Assembly (NCBI GenBank): GCA_030524285.1
Contig: JAUNGQ010000001.1
Span: 62,001-126,000 of the forward strand
Length of the DNA: 64,000 nt
Source of the DNA: Eubacteriales bacterium
GTDB lineage: Bacteria; Bacillota; Clostridia; Oscillospirales; Butyricicoccaceae
Reading direction: 5' to 3'
In this document: positions 41,810 through 51,199 of the stretch, piece by piece
Layout of the letters: each line of letters opens with the position of its first letter
Position numbering within the stretch: position 1 is the stretch's first letter
Translations under genes and position numbers: made by a program
Notes under the pieces: model-generated
Told to the model about the DNA's origin: nothing
Databases searched by the model: none
The model's input: only the letters and a program-made list of their open reading frames with translations

Positions 41810-43153
41810 TTAACCGTTGATACGCGCTTCCAAAATCTTCTTTTCTTCCTCAAAGCCCGGCTTGCCAAGCAGAGCAAACATGTTCTTCTTGTAGCTCTCA
41901 ACGCCCGGCTGGTTGAACGGGTTAACACCCAGCAGATAACCGCTCAGGCCGCATGCCTTCTCGAAGAAGTATGCCAGATAACCGAAGTGGTAAGCATCTG
42001 CCTTGTCGATTTCGATGAGGATATTCGGGCATCCGCCGTCAACATGTGCCAGCAGAGTGCCTGCATATGCCTTGGAGTTTACAAACTGCATGGTCTTGCC
42101 AGCCAGATAGTTCAGGCCATCCAGATCGTTGTCTGCACTTTCCAGAACGATGTCAGAACGCTGCTCCTTGACCCATACAACTGTCTCAAACAGGTTGCGG
42201 GTACCGTCCTGAATAAACTGACCGATGGAATGCAGATCGGTAGAGAATGCAGCGGATACCGGGAAAATGCCCTTCAGATCCTTGCCCTCGGATTCAGCAT
42301 ACAGCTGCTTATACCATTCACCGAACATAACAAGAGACGGATCATAGTTAACGAGGATTTCCGTACCCTTGCCCTTGCGGTAGAGGATATTGCGGAGCGC
42401 TGCATAGCGGAAGCAGGCGTTGTCAGCAGTCGTGCCGTCAGTGAACGCCTCGCGGGATGCTGCATAGCCCTTCATCAATTCTTCGATATCAATGCCAGCG
42501 GCTGCGATTGGCAGCAGGCCTACAGCAGACATGACAGAGAAACGGCCGCCGACATCATCTGGTACAACGAAGGTTTCATAGCCTTCTGCGGTAGCCAATT
42601 CCTTCAGAGCACCGCGAGCCTTATCGGTAGTAGCATAGATGCGGTCCTTTGCACCTTCCTTGCCATACTTCTTCTCAGCCAGAGCCTTGAAGATACGGAA
42701 TGCGATAGCCGGCTCGGTAGTTCTGCCGGATTTGGAGATAACATTGACAGAGAAGTCGCGCTCACCGATAACCTTGATGATATCGTTAATCTGTGCAGAG
42801 CTGATGTTGTTACCTGCGAAGTAAACTTCCGGAATACCTTCCTCGCGGACTGCATTGTACATCTGACCTTTGACGAACTCAATTGCTGCACGTGCGCCCA
42901 GATACGAGCCGCCGATACCGATAACAACCAGTACATCGGACTGCTTCTGAATTTTCCGGGCAGCAGCCTGGATGCGTGCAAACTCCTCCTTGTCATATTC
43001 CAGCGGGAGATTTACCCAGCCAAGAAAATCGTTACCTGCACCGGATTTTTCCAGCAGCATTTTATTACAGGTATCGATCAGCGGGTTCATATTGGTAATC
43101 TCTTCTTCGTTTACGAAGGAGGTCAGACCGGTCATTTTCAGTTCCATTGCCAT
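41810..43153 (-). CDS. pgi: Glucose-6-phosphate isomerase
   Basis: Second step of glycolysis, glucose-6-phosphate to fructose-6-phosphate. 447 residues, the short Firmicutes/Thermotoga form rather than the 550-residue type. [32 protein letters not shown] (phosphate site), [17 protein letters not shown] and [15 protein letters not shown] are all present. ATG at 43153 has AAGGTGG 8 bases upstream; an outer GTG at 43165 lies within that site. Confidence 0.97.
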   Translation of the reverse strand: MAMELKMTGLTSFVNEEEITNMNPLIDTCNKMLLEKSGAGNDFLGWVNLPLEYDKEEFARIQAAARKIQKQSDVLVVIGIGGSYLGARAAIEFVKGQMYNAVREEGIPEVYFAGNNISSAQINDIIKVIGERDFSVNVISKSGRTTEPAIAFRIFKALAEKKYGKEGAKDRIYATTDKARGALKELATAEGYETFVVPDDVGGRFSVMSAVGLLPIAAAGIDIEELMKGYAASREAFTDGTTADNACFRYAALRNILYRKGKGTEILVNYDPSLVMFGEWYKQLYAESEGKDLKGIFPVSAAFSTDLHSIGQFIQDGTRNLFETVVWVKEQRSDIVLESADNDLDGLNYLAGKTMQFVNSKAYAGTLLAHVDGGCPNILIEIDKADAYHFGYLAYFFEKACGLSGYLLGVNPFNQPGVESYKKNMFALLGKPGFEEEKKILEARING

Positions 43154-43238
43154 TACAAATTCCACCTTTTTTATAAAATCTCAAATTCTCGTACAAACAG
43201 TTTCTTATATAGAAAGTATTTCCTTAAGAACACCATAT

Positions 43239-43247
43239 AGTATACCA
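43239..43247 (-). promoter_or_regulatory. Extended -10 promoter of pgi
   Basis: Minus-strand TGG-TATACT (43247-43239) with a weak -35 (TGGAAT). Leader of about 80 nt. Confidence 0.5.
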
Positions 43248-43440
43248 TGTATTGGAGGAAGATTCCAGTGTTTCTTGTGCAATTTTGTTGTTTTTCTGCA
43301 AAAAGAAAACAAAATTTTGTCACCTTTTCCAATCTGGGTGTAGATCTACATAAAAAACGGATATGACTTTTTTCTATGTAAACACTCAAGCGGAAAAAAC
43401 AGAGGCATAGCACGCTTTTCAACAGCGCTGAAATGAATTG
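43248..43440. other. AT-rich divergent spacer with a long imperfect inverted repeat
   Basis: Between pgi and the 43506 gene no frame is convincing. At 43280-43319 CAATTTTGTTGTTTTTC faces GAAAACAAAATTTTG, a long imperfect A/T hairpin of unknown role. Confidence 0.4.
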
Positions 43441-43443
43441 ACA

Positions 43444-43471
43444 TAGACAAATTCTTTCTTTCTGTTATTAT
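43444..43471 (+). promoter_or_regulatory. Promoter of the two-gene appendage-like cassette
   Basis: TAGACA (43444-43449), spacer 16, TATTAT (43466-43471) with an extended TGT; a TTGACA at 43438 is spaced too far (22) from this -10. Confidence 0.5.
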
Positions 43472-43505
43472 GAGCTATATTTTATGAAAGGAAGGATTTC
43501 TTATT

Positions 43506-43712
43506 ATGGTTTCAGTTCTCTCGCAGAATTATCTGAATGAAGAATCCACACGCTTTGAGTTGTGTGGACTTTCGAGCGACGGAAAGCCTACGGCAACATT
43601 TTCCGGCAGCACGATTGCAAATGGCAGCTTTTTTATCGAAATGGATACGGGTTCTATTTTCCTTTTCGATGCGATGTCCCGTACATGGGTTTTATTTGGA
43701 GGTACAATCTGA
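43506..43712 (+). CDS. Small protein of an appendage-like cassette, unknown
   Basis: 68 residues, beta-rich in appearance: ESTRFELCGLSSDGKPTAT then GSFFIEMDTGSIFLFDAMSRTWVLF. The sense 'value display, then a measured quantity' pattern resembles short proteins encoded next to phage tail or head-decoration genes in Firmicutes, but I cannot name the family. AAGGAAGG precedes the ATG. Its stop overlaps the next start (TGATG). Confidence 0.6.
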   Translation: MVSVLSQNYLNEESTRFELCGLSSDGKPTATFSGSTIANGSFFIEMDTGSIFLFDAMSRTWVLFGGTI

Positions 43713-44320
43713 TGGCTTCTGATATTATCGCAAGAGGGATGGCGGCACAGGCGCTGAAAAACGGTGCAAGCAAGGTTGACGCAAACGGTATCGGGCAGAT
43801 CAAGCCGGAAAATACTACATTTCTGCGGATATCGACAGCAAATCTGTTTGATGGAAATTATATCGAAGGCTATACATTGGCCGGAGCGGGTTCAATCCTC
43901 GAGTTGCAGGAAAATGCCGATTATCATGCGTTGACAGTGCTGTATGTCAAGCCATCGACAGCATATTCCGTTATTGTGGAAGAAACAGCTGCGGAAGAGG
44001 GATTATGGTGGCTGAAAATTGCAACGTCTACAGAGACCGATATTGCAGATGTGATGCATCACAAATATGTGCCGGATGGCGCTTTCCGCCAGTCCTATAT
44101 AACCGCTTATACCAGGACAGTTCATTTTACAACCGGAGAAAATGACCACATTTTGTTTGTGCAGGCGGCAAGATCTGCACAGCCCCTTTTACAGATTGCT
44201 GAGGGCACACAGTCGGATTTTACAGTATCCGGCTATGATACCATCTATCCGGGAGAAGGGGTCTCCATATATAGCAAGGAGGAAGTAAATGCGCTGATTG
44301 CTGCTGCGTTATCACAGTAA
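43712..44320 (+). CDS. Phage-appendage-like protein, unknown
   Basis: 202 residues, no signal peptide or membrane segment. N-terminal helical MASDIIARGMAAQALKNG, then a probable beta-sandwich carrying NLFDGNYIEGYTLAGAGS, a pattern common in phage baseplate/receptor-binding and carbohydrate-binding modules. It ends in YSKEEVNALIAAALS, typical of the coiled tail of trimeric phage fibres. GGAGG at 43698-43702 supports the ATG at 43712, one base overlapping the previous stop. No other phage gene is nearby. The functional guess is weak. Confidence 0.55.
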   Translation: MASDIIARGMAAQALKNGASKVDANGIGQIKPENTTFLRISTANLFDGNYIEGYTLAGAGSILELQENADYHALTVLYVKPSTAYSVIVEETAAEEGLWWLKIATSTETDIADVMHHKYVPDGAFRQSYITAYTRTVHFTTGENDHILFVQAARSAQPLLQIAEGTQSDFTVSGYDTIYPGEGVSIYSKEEVNALIAAALSQ

Positions 44321-44346
44321 TCAGAAATTTATCCTGGATGAAAAAG

Positions 44347-44386
44347 AGGCTCTCTGTCACTGAGATTCGTGAACAGGGAGCCTTTG
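44347..44386 (+). terminator. Terminator of the two-gene cassette
   Basis: AGGCTCTCTGT (44347-44357) / ACAGGGAGCCT (44373-44383), then TTGG; weak T-run. Confidence 0.55.
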
Positions 44387-44412
44387 GTTTGACATGGTAT
44401 TCTTTACAGCAG

Positions 44413-44436
44413 AAAAGCCGCTGGGCGGCGGCTTTT
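44413..44436 (-). terminator. Terminator of the Na/Pi transporter gene
   Basis: AAAAGCCGC (44413-44421) / GCGGCTTTT (44428-44436), loop TGGGCG; T-rich on both strands, so probably bidirectional. Confidence 0.7.
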
Positions 44437-44508
44437 CCGACTGACTGAGCACACAATTGTCAGGATGTTGTGTCCAATAGAAAAAGAGAAAATAGGGAAT
44501 TGATTTGC

Positions 44509-46263
44509 TTATACAGCTCCGGCTGGCGAGCTTCCAGACGACACCGGTACTGAGATTGCGTCTGTTCTGGCTGCAAGCTCACGAATTTGAGATTCATCCA
44601 GATCAACAAAGGTGATATGATCCATTGCTTCTTCTGCAATGCTGACACAGTTGTCTACAATGCGTTCCAGACCATACAGAATTGCTGAAAAATCACTGGT
44701 CAAGTCGGCATTACATTCACCATTCTTGATGCGTACAACGTGTGCCTTGTTGAATCGCTTTTGTGCTTTGCGCATTTTTTTCTTGTCCAGCATGACCGCG
44801 TGGGCAAGGTCAACATCACCGGTTCGGATGGATGCAATGGATTGCAGGAATAACCGCTCCGCAATGCTGTAACATTCATCCAGCTCAGCGATGGCTGCGT
44901 CGGAAAGATTCCGTCCGGCGTTGTTTAGCTGACGGACAGCCTGTGCGATTTCTTCGCTGCGGTCTGCAATACGGTCTACATTGTTGATAACATATAGCAG
45001 ACCGACAGTCTGTTCGGATTGTGCTTCGGTCAGGCCGCCGCGGGAGAGCAGGCGCGTGGTATATTCTGCAATGCTTTCGCGCAGACGCTTTACCGCCTGT
45101 ATGCTGTTGTCAAAAGTAGCAGCTTCCAGATCACCCATGAGTACGGCTCTTGCAGAATGCAGCATACCGGAAGCGAAGCCTGCACAGCGTTCGATTTCCC
45201 GGGAAATCAGATACATGGCGGCAACCGGCTGATCGAGAATGTTGTTATCCAAATACTTTGGCTGATAGTTAATCTGCTCCATGGTGTCATCACCACGGAT
45301 GATAAAGGTGACAATCTTGACCATCAGTGGAATCAGTGGGAGCCAGATCAGCGTACATACGATATTAAAAGTTGTATGTGCGTTGGCAATCTGACGGGCA
45401 ATGACATCCACTTCGTTGCCCCTGGTAGAGATAAAGGTAATCAATGCTGCAAATGGCTGAATCAGGAAAGCAAATACAATACTGCCGCTGATATTAAAAA
45501 TACTGTGGGAAATCGCGGTACGCTTGGCTGCCCTGGACTGTCCGATGGAAGCGAGCAGGGCGGTAATTGTTGTACCGATATTATCGCCGAGCAGAATCGG
45601 AATCGCACCGGCAAGCCCCATGATACTGGTAACACCATCCGGACCTGCCTGCGAAGCGAAGTTTTGCAATACGGCAATGGTTGCAGAGGAGCTTTGTACA
45701 ATCAATGTCATAACGGCGCCGAGCAAAATGCCGAGGGCGGGGATTTCAGAAACCCGTGCCATGAGATCCGTAAAGATCGGACTGCTGGCCAGCGGCTTCA
45801 TAACGCCGCCCATAATCTCGATGCCTTCGAACAACAGGCCGAAGGAGAAGATAACCATACCGATGCTTTTGACCTTCTCGTGCTTGCTGATAAAATAAAT
45901 AATAAAGCCGATAAAAATAATGGGGTAAATAAAATCACTGATTTTAAATGCCAGCAGCTGAGCGGTCATCGTCGTACCGATATTTGCGCCGAAGATGACC
46001 GAAATTGCCTGCGGCAGGGTCATCAGCCCTGCGCTGACAAAGCCGATGACCATAACGGTTGTTGCGGAGCTACTCTGTAAAACTGCCGTTACCAGAGCGC
46101 CGGCCAGTGCGCCCATAACCGGATTACGGGTTAAAAAACTTAGAATTTGTTTCATGCGTTCGCCTGCTGCTTTTTGCAGGGCATCGCTCATGCTGTTCAT
46201 ACCGAACAGGAACATGGCAAGGCCGCCAGCCAGACCGAACAATGTGGTTGCTACATCGTTCAT
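44509..46263 (-). CDS. Na/Pi-cotransporter family protein with PhoU-like domain
   Basis: 584 residues. Two inverted NaPi-II repeats with the ion-binding QSSSATTVMVIGF (about 63) and QSSSATIAVLQNF (about 193), plus GANIGTTMTA and GDNIGTTITA; about 8-9 membrane segments to residue 330. A cytoplasmic helical PhoU-like region (about 345-565) follows, as in the COG1283 family. Predicted sodium-dependent phosphate transport; the PhoU-like part may regulate it. The second of two adjacent ATGs (46263) is 6 bases after AGGAGG and is preferred over 46266. Confidence 0.92.
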   Translation of the reverse strand: MNDVATTLFGLAGGLAMFLFGMNSMSDALQKAAGERMKQILSFLTRNPVMGALAGALVTAVLQSSSATTVMVIGFVSAGLMTLPQAISVIFGANIGTTMTAQLLAFKISDFIYPIIFIGFIIYFISKHEKVKSIGMVIFSFGLLFEGIEIMGGVMKPLASSPIFTDLMARVSEIPALGILLGAVMTLIVQSSSATIAVLQNFASQAGPDGVTSIMGLAGAIPILLGDNIGTTITALLASIGQSRAAKRTAISHSIFNISGSIVFAFLIQPFAALITFISTRGNEVDVIARQIANAHTTFNIVCTLIWLPLIPLMVKIVTFIIRGDDTMEQINYQPKYLDNNILDQPVAAMYLISREIERCAGFASGMLHSARAVLMGDLEAATFDNSIQAVKRLRESIAEYTTRLLSRGGLTEAQSEQTVGLLYVINNVDRIADRSEEIAQAVRQLNNAGRNLSDAAIAELDECYSIAERLFLQSIASIRTGDVDLAHAVMLDKKKMRKAQKRFNKAHVVRIKNGECNADLTSDFSAILYGLERIVDNCVSIAEEAMDHITFVDLDESQIRELAARTDAISVPVSSGSSPAGAV

Positions 46264-46308
46264 CATATTCCTCCTGTTATCTCAGATCTTTCTTTCATTC
46301 TCTGCTTT

Positions 46309-46336
46309 ATTGTAAGGAGGAAATGTAAAGTTTCAA
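46309..46336 (-). promoter_or_regulatory. Promoter of the Na/Pi transporter gene
   Basis: Minus-strand TTGAAA (46336-46331), spacer 16, TACAAT (46314-46309). Confidence 0.6.
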
Positions 46337-46365
46337 ACCATCAGATCGTAAAATCCATGTAAAAC

Positions 46366-46391
46366 AAAGTCTCCCTCATTGAGAGGGAGAC
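46366..46391 (-). terminator. Terminator of the lipoprotein gene (repeat-like arms)
   Basis: Minus-strand GTCTCCCTC / GAGGGAGAC (46391-46383, 46377-46369), then TTTG. The arms are those of the dispersed repeat family. Confidence 0.8.
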
Positions 46392-46401
46392 AAAATGAAG
46401 G

Positions 46402-46947
46402 TTAATACTGGTGTGAATCCTCGGTGGCTTCTGCTTCATACTGCTTTAATGTAATGCAGATATAACCATCCGATTGTGTGATGTTGACGGTTGCAGTATC
46501 CGTTGTCCATGCGCCGCTGTCATTCGGCTCGCGCCCAAGCAGCTCTGTCATGGCATGAATGACCTGTTCTTTGGTTACAGACTTTCCAAATGTAACATAA
46601 ATGGAATCTACATCATTGTATTCATTATAAGATACGGTAAAAGAGACCTTTTGACCGTAGACAATACCATCATATTCACGCTGCGAAAGTGTGCCATCTG
46701 CATTATACTTTTGGTGATTTCCGTCACCCAGCAGCTCGGTGACACCGTTATCCGGCGTACTCATGAGGGAGAACAGCATATTCAGATGCATGGTATCGTC
46801 ATCCTGAATGGTCAGGGTTTCGCTGGAAGCGTTGTTTGCTGAAGCAGCGTCGGCATCATCGCTTTTTTTATTGCCGCAGCCGGCCAGTATGCCTGATATA
46901 AGGACTGCGGAGAGAAACAGGCAGAAAAATCGGCGGAATTGTTTCAT
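46402..46947 (-). CDS. Predicted lipoprotein, unknown function
   Basis: 181 residues with a clear lipoprotein signal: basic start KQFRR, hydrophobic core, lipobox LAGC with Cys24. A Ser/Ala/Asp-rich linker follows, then a globular domain of about 130 residues containing YDGIVYGQKVSFTVSYNEYNDV and VTKEQVIHAMTELLG, which recalls small SmpA/BLc-like beta-lactamase-inhibitor folds (uncertain). ATG at 46947 has a perfect AAAGGAGG site. Located upstream of the Na/Pi gene on the same strand, but separated by a terminator. Confidence 0.75.
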   Translation of the reverse strand: MKQFRRFFCLFLSAVLISGILAGCGNKKSDDADAASANNASSETLTIQDDDTMHLNMLFSLMSTPDNGVTELLGDGNHQKYNADGTLSQREYDGIVYGQKVSFTVSYNEYNDVDSIYVTFGKSVTKEQVIHAMTELLGREPNDSGAWTTDTATVNITQSDGYICITLKQYEAEATEDSHQY

Positions 46948-47071
46948 GAAAAGAACCTCCTTTGACGGGGAATGCACAGCCGCAGACAGCATATATCTGC
47001 GGGCTTATACGAATGGAGGGGAAATTTGTTTGATTATGCATTTATAAATTACCACTCCGCGTATCAAGGCT

Positions 47072-47100
47072 ATCATAAAATAAAACACGGGAATTTGCAA
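47072..47100 (-). promoter_or_regulatory. Promoter of the lipoprotein gene
   Basis: Minus-strand TTGCAA (47100-47095), spacer exactly 17, TATGAT (47077-47072). Confidence 0.65.
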
Positions 47101-47213
47101 GTGTATGACACAAAAAATGTGTAAAAATCACGTGTTTTCTGTGTAGATATCAAACTGATTTTAGGGGAGAAAGGAATTGCAGGAGAATTTATCTGCGGAA
47201 AAGTAATAGACGG

Positions 47214-47231
47214 TATGAATAAATATACATT
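47214..47231. promoter_or_regulatory. ArgR operator (ARG box)
   Basis: TATGAATAAATATACATT matches the 18-bp ARG-box pattern WNTGAATWWWWATTCANW at 17 of 18 positions. A poorer AT-rich second half-match follows at about 47235. It lies 24 bases upstream of the argG -35. Confidence 0.8.
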
Positions 47232-47255
47232 TTATAAAATATTTAAAAGTTTTTC

Positions 47256-47284
47256 TTGCATTCCGGCTATATCAGGCTTATAAT
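47256..47284 (+). promoter_or_regulatory. Promoter of the arg gene cluster
   Basis: TTGCAT (47256-47261), spacer 17, TATAAT (47279-47284). Confidence 0.8.
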
Positions 47285-47382
47285 ATGGTCATGACAAAAA
47301 ACGAGGCGGTTGAAGTGGAAAAAACGCGGTTTTTGCGCTTTGCACAAAACAAATCCGCCTATTTCATGGAGGAATATATAAA

Positions 47383-48642
47383 ATGTCTACTGCTACCAAG
47401 GATATCACCATTAAGAAGGCTGCACTCGCATATTCCGGCGGTCTGGATACTTCCGTACTCATTCCGTGGCTGAAGGAAAACTATGGCTGTGAGGTTGTAG
47501 CAATTTCCGGCAACGTAGGTCAGGCTGGCGAACTGGACGGTCTGGAGGAAAAGGCGCTGGCTACCGGCGCTTCCAAGCTGTATGTTATGGATCTGACCAA
47601 GGAATTTGTAGATGACTACATCATCCCGACGATGAAGGCTGGCGCTGATTATGAGGGCTACCTGCTGGGTACTTCCTTTGCACGTCCGATTATTGCAAAG
47701 GAACTGGTTAAGATCGCAAAGGCTGAGGGCTGTGACACCATCGTACATGGCTGCACCGGCAAGGGCAATGATCAGGTACGTTTTGAGCTGGCAATCAAGG
47801 CATTTGCACCGGAGCTGCAGGTTCTGGCTCCGTGGCGCTTCTGGGAGCTGGATAGCCGTGATAAGGAAATCGATTACGCAGAAGCACATAATATTCCGCT
47901 GAAGATTAACCGTGAGACAAACTACTCCAAGGACAAGAATATCTGGCATCTGTCCCATGAAGGTCTGGATCTGGAGGATCCGGCAAACGAGCCGAAGTAT
48001 GATGAGATTCTGGAAATGGGCGTTTCTCCGGAAGCTGCTCCGGATAAGCCGACGTACGTATCCATTCATTTTGAGCAGGGCGTTCCGACTGCTGTTGACG
48101 GTGTAGAGATGGATTCCGTGGCTCTGCTGAACAAGCTCAATGAGCTGGGCGGCGCAAATGGCATCGGTCTGCTGGACGTTGTGGAAAACCGTCTGGTTGG
48201 TATGAAGAGCCGTGGTGTTTATGAGACACCGGGCGGCGCTATCATGTATGCTGCACATAAGAAGCTGGAAGAGATCACACTGGACAGAGAGACCGCACAT
48301 TATAAGGCTCAGATGGCAATGAAGTTCGGCGAACTGGTATACAACGGACAGTGGTACACGCCGCTGCGCAAGGCAATGAGCGCATTTGTCGATGAAACGC
48401 AGAAGACCGTTACTGGTGACGTGAAGCTGAAGCTGTACAAGGGCAACATCATTCCGGCGTCTGTCACCTCTCCGTATAGCCTGCATTCTGAGGCGATGGC
48501 TACCTTTGATGCAGATGAAGCGTATAACCATGCAGATTCCGAGGGCTTCATCAATTTGTACGGCCTGCCGCTGAAGGTCCGTGCCATGAACGATGCTGCA
48601 CTGCAAAAGGAGCAGGGTCTGGCATTCCCGACAGTCGAGTAA
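47383..48642 (+). CDS. argG: Argininosuccinate synthase
   Basis: Condenses citrulline and aspartate with ATP. 419 residues; P-loop [15 protein letters not shown] near the N terminus, [14 protein letters not shown] and APWRFWEL in the middle, [11 protein letters not shown] late. GGAGGAA precedes the ATG by about 10 bases. First gene of the arg cluster, under an ArgR box, so arginine should repress it. Confidence 0.98.
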   Translation: MSTATKDITIKKAALAYSGGLDTSVLIPWLKENYGCEVVAISGNVGQAGELDGLEEKALATGASKLYVMDLTKEFVDDYIIPTMKAGADYEGYLLGTSFARPIIAKELVKIAKAEGCDTIVHGCTGKGNDQVRFELAIKAFAPELQVLAPWRFWELDSRDKEIDYAEAHNIPLKINRETNYSKDKNIWHLSHEGLDLEDPANEPKYDEILEMGVSPEAAPDKPTYVSIHFEQGVPTAVDGVEMDSVALLNKLNELGGANGIGLLDVVENRLVGMKSRGVYETPGGAIMYAAHKKLEEITLDRETAHYKAQMAMKFGELVYNGQWYTPLRKAMSAFVDETQKTVTGDVKLKLYKGNIIPASVTSPYSLHSEAMATFDADEAYNHADSEGFINLYGLPLKVRAMNDAALQKEQGLAFPTVE

Positions 48643-48678
48643 TTTGATACAATTATATCGGAAACGATTGCTGCAATC

Positions 48679-48699
48679 GGGCGGACTGGCTGTCCGCCC
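48679..48699 (+). other. GC-rich hairpin between argG and argH
   Basis: GGGCGGAC-TGGCT-GTCCGCCC, perfect 8 bp, with CGATTG-CTG-CAATCG just before it. No T-run, so perhaps an mRNA stabiliser or processing site. Confidence 0.45.
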
Positions 48700-48797
48700 A
48701 TTGTGCGTTATAGAAGAAGGTTGCCTGCGGTACTGTTTGCCGCATATATCACGAAATACCGGTAGGATACCGGACGATTCCAAAGGAGAAATCCCAT

Positions 48798-50216
48798 ATG
48801 AAGCTTTGGGCTGGACGTTTCCAGAAGGAAACAAATGACGTTGTAAATGACTTTAACTCTTCCATTCAGTTCGATGGACGCCTGTACCGTGAGGATATCA
48901 CCGGTTCGATCGCACATGCCACCATGCTGGGCAGACAGGGTATCATCGAAGCACATGAATCAGAAAAGATTGTGGAAGGCTTGAAGGAAATCCTCTCTGA
49001 AATCGAGAAGGAAGAGTTGGATGTATTCAATCCGGAATATGAAGATATTCATATGAACGTGGAGGTTGCACTGACCAGCCGCATCGGCGCCACGGGCAAG
49101 CGCCTGCATACTGCACGTTCGAGAAACGATCAGGTGGCCCTTGATATGCGTATGTATGTCAAGAAGGAAATCTGTGAGATCATGCAGCTGGCCATTGACT
49201 TTGAAAAGGAGCTGGTTGCCAAGGCAAAGGAAAACCTGGATACTGTCATGCCGGGCTATACCCACCTCCAGCGTGCACAGCCGACTACCTTCGGTCACTA
49301 TATGATGGCATATGCACAGATGCTGCGCCGTGATATTTCCAGACTGGAGGACTGCTATGAGCGTATGGATGAAATGCCGCTCGGCTCCGGTGCACTGGCT
49401 TCCACCACATATCCGATTGATCGCCAGTTTGTCTGCGATCAGCTGGGCTTTGCACGTTTGACCGATAACTCGCTGGACGGTGTTTCTGACCGCGACTACT
49501 GCATCGAGCTGATGAGCTGCCTGTCCATGATGATGATGCACCTCTCCCGTCTGTCGGAAGAGGTGATTTCCTGGTGCTCCTGGGAGTGGCGTTTTGCTGA
49601 ACTGGATGATGCCTATTCCACTGGCTCCTCCATCATGCCGCAGAAGAAGAACCCGGACGTTTGTGAACTGATCCGCGGCAAGACCGGACGCGTTTACGGC
49701 GATCTGATGACGTTATTGACCACCATGAAGGCATTGCCGCTGGCATACAACAAGGACATGCAGGAGGACAAGGAATGCGTCTTTGATGCAATTGATACGG
49801 CAAAGCAGTGCCTTGAGGTATTTGCACCGATGTTCCGCACCATGACCCTGCGCAAGAAGAACATGCGTAAGGCGGCAAGCCGCGGCTTTATCAATGCAAC
49901 CGACTGCGCTGACTATCTGGTTAAGAAGGGCGTACCGTTCCGCGATGCATATATGATTGTCGGCAGACTGGTCAATACCTGTATCCGCACCGATGAGACG
50001 CTGGAAACCATGACCCTGAAGGATTTCAAATCCATTTCCAATGATTTTGGTCCGGATGTATATGACGCACTGGATTTGAAAACCTGCGTCGAGGGACGTT
50101 CTGTCATCGGCGGTCCGGCTCCGAAGGAGGTTTCCCGCCAGATTGGAAAGATCGAGGACTTCCTTGCGGATGCAGAGGAGCAGTTGGTCACCATGCGTGC
50201 CGGTCTGCGCACGTAA
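48798..50216 (+). CDS. argH: Argininosuccinate lyase
   Basis: Splits argininosuccinate to arginine and fumarate. 472 residues of the fumarase/aspartase superfamily with the signature GSSIMPQKKNP (276-286), HTARSRNDQVALD and GYTHLQRAQPTTFGH. Start has AAAGGAGA 8 bases before. Completes arginine synthesis together with argG. Confidence 0.98.
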   Translation: MKLWAGRFQKETNDVVNDFNSSIQFDGRLYREDITGSIAHATMLGRQGIIEAHESEKIVEGLKEILSEIEKEELDVFNPEYEDIHMNVEVALTSRIGATGKRLHTARSRNDQVALDMRMYVKKEICEIMQLAIDFEKELVAKAKENLDTVMPGYTHLQRAQPTTFGHYMMAYAQMLRRDISRLEDCYERMDEMPLGSGALASTTYPIDRQFVCDQLGFARLTDNSLDGVSDRDYCIELMSCLSMMMMHLSRLSEEVISWCSWEWRFAELDDAYSTGSSIMPQKKNPDVCELIRGKTGRVYGDLMTLLTTMKALPLAYNKDMQEDKECVFDAIDTAKQCLEVFAPMFRTMTLRKKNMRKAASRGFINATDCADYLVKKGVPFRDAYMIVGRLVNTCIRTDETLETMTLKDFKSISNDFGPDVYDALDLKTCVEGRSVIGGPAPKEVSRQIGKIEDFLADAEEQLVTMRAGLRT

Positions 50217-50231
50217 GACAGGAGGAATACC

Positions 50232-51170
50232 ATGAAGCCTGTTGTTTATATTGATGGCAAAGAGGGAACCACCGGCTTACAGATTTTTGAACGCCTAGGC
50301 TCCCGCGATGATATTGATTTAATCCTTATCGATGAGGACAAGCGCAAGGATACGGCAGAGCGCAAAAAGTTTATCAATGCAGCGGACATTGTATTCCTAT
50401 GCCTGCCGGATGCTGCTGCAAAGGAAGCTGTGGCGCTGTGCGAGAACGATAAAACCCGGTTTATCGATGCTTCCACAGCACACCGTACCAATCCGGCATG
50501 GGATTATGGTTTCCCAGAGCTGTCTGATGCGCATCGCGCAGCAGTCAAGGCATCCAAACGCGTTGCCAATCCGGGCTGCCATGCTTCCGGCTTTATTTCC
50601 TCGGTGTATCCGCTGGTCAAATTGGGTATCATCCCGGCAGATTACCCGTTGACTTGCTCGTCGTTGACCGGATATTCCGGCGGCGGCAAGAAGCTGATTG
50701 CGGAATATGAGGATGCAAACCGTGACCCGCGCCATGATTCCCATCGTATTTATGGTACAGCGCTCAAGCACAAGCATCTGCCCGAGATGGTGCATGTTTG
50801 TGGATTGAAAACCGCGCCGGTATTTGTCCCGATTCTGGGTGACTTTTACAAGGGCATGGCATCTACGATTATGCTGCACAATAAGAACCTGCCGGGACAG
50901 CCGACAGCACAGGATATTCATATGAAGCTGGCGGAATACTATGCAGGTCAGACATTTGTCAGCGTTGCGCCATTTGGCGGTGAAGAACCCGTCATTTATG
51001 CGAATACGCTGGCAGGACACGACAGTTTGCAGCTGATTGTCTGCGGACATGAGGAGCAGACGATTGTAACTGCTCTGTTTGATAACCTCGGCAAGGGCGC
51101 ATCCGGCGCCGCAGTCCAGAATATGAATCTGATGCTGGGATTTGAAGAAGCCGCAGGACTGACGAAGTAA
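50232..51170 (+). CDS. argC: N-acetyl-gamma-glutamyl-phosphate reductase (type 2)
   Basis: NADPH-dependent reduction of N-acetylglutamyl phosphate. 312 residues, the short type 2 form, starting KPVVYIDGKEGTTGLQIFER; catalytic Cys116 in ANPGCHASGF and GYSGGGKKLI. Most Firmicutes carry the 345-residue type 1, so this is a minor variant. Starts 15 bases after argH with AGGAGG upstream. A full dispersed repeat follows before argJ. Confidence 0.95.
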   Translation: MKPVVYIDGKEGTTGLQIFERLGSRDDIDLILIDEDKRKDTAERKKFINAADIVFLCLPDAAAKEAVALCENDKTRFIDASTAHRTNPAWDYGFPELSDAHRAAVKASKRVANPGCHASGFISSVYPLVKLGIIPADYPLTCSSLTGYSGGGKKLIAEYEDANRDPRHDSHRIYGTALKHKHLPEMVHVCGLKTAPVFVPILGDFYKGMASTIMLHNKNLPGQPTAQDIHMKLAEYYAGQTFVSVAPFGGEEPVIYANTLAGHDSLQLIVCGHEEQTIVTALFDNLGKGASGAAVQNMNLMLGFEEAAGLTK

Positions 51171-51199
51171 GAAGTTTGAAACATATGCGCGAAGCAGAA

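Larger units (their letters stand above)
46948..47382. other. Divergent regulatory region between the lipoprotein gene and argG
   Basis: 435 bases without a gene. Holds the minus-strand promoter (47072-47100), an AAAACACG/CGTGTTTT inverted repeat around an ACACA/TGTGT hairpin (about 47084-47140), the ArgR box, the argG promoter and a roughly 100-base leader. Confidence 0.6.

Noticed and set aside
43506-44320. Prophage or prophage remnant
   Set aside because: No integrase, terminase, capsid, portal or lysis genes around; only the two small genes, which have their own promoter.
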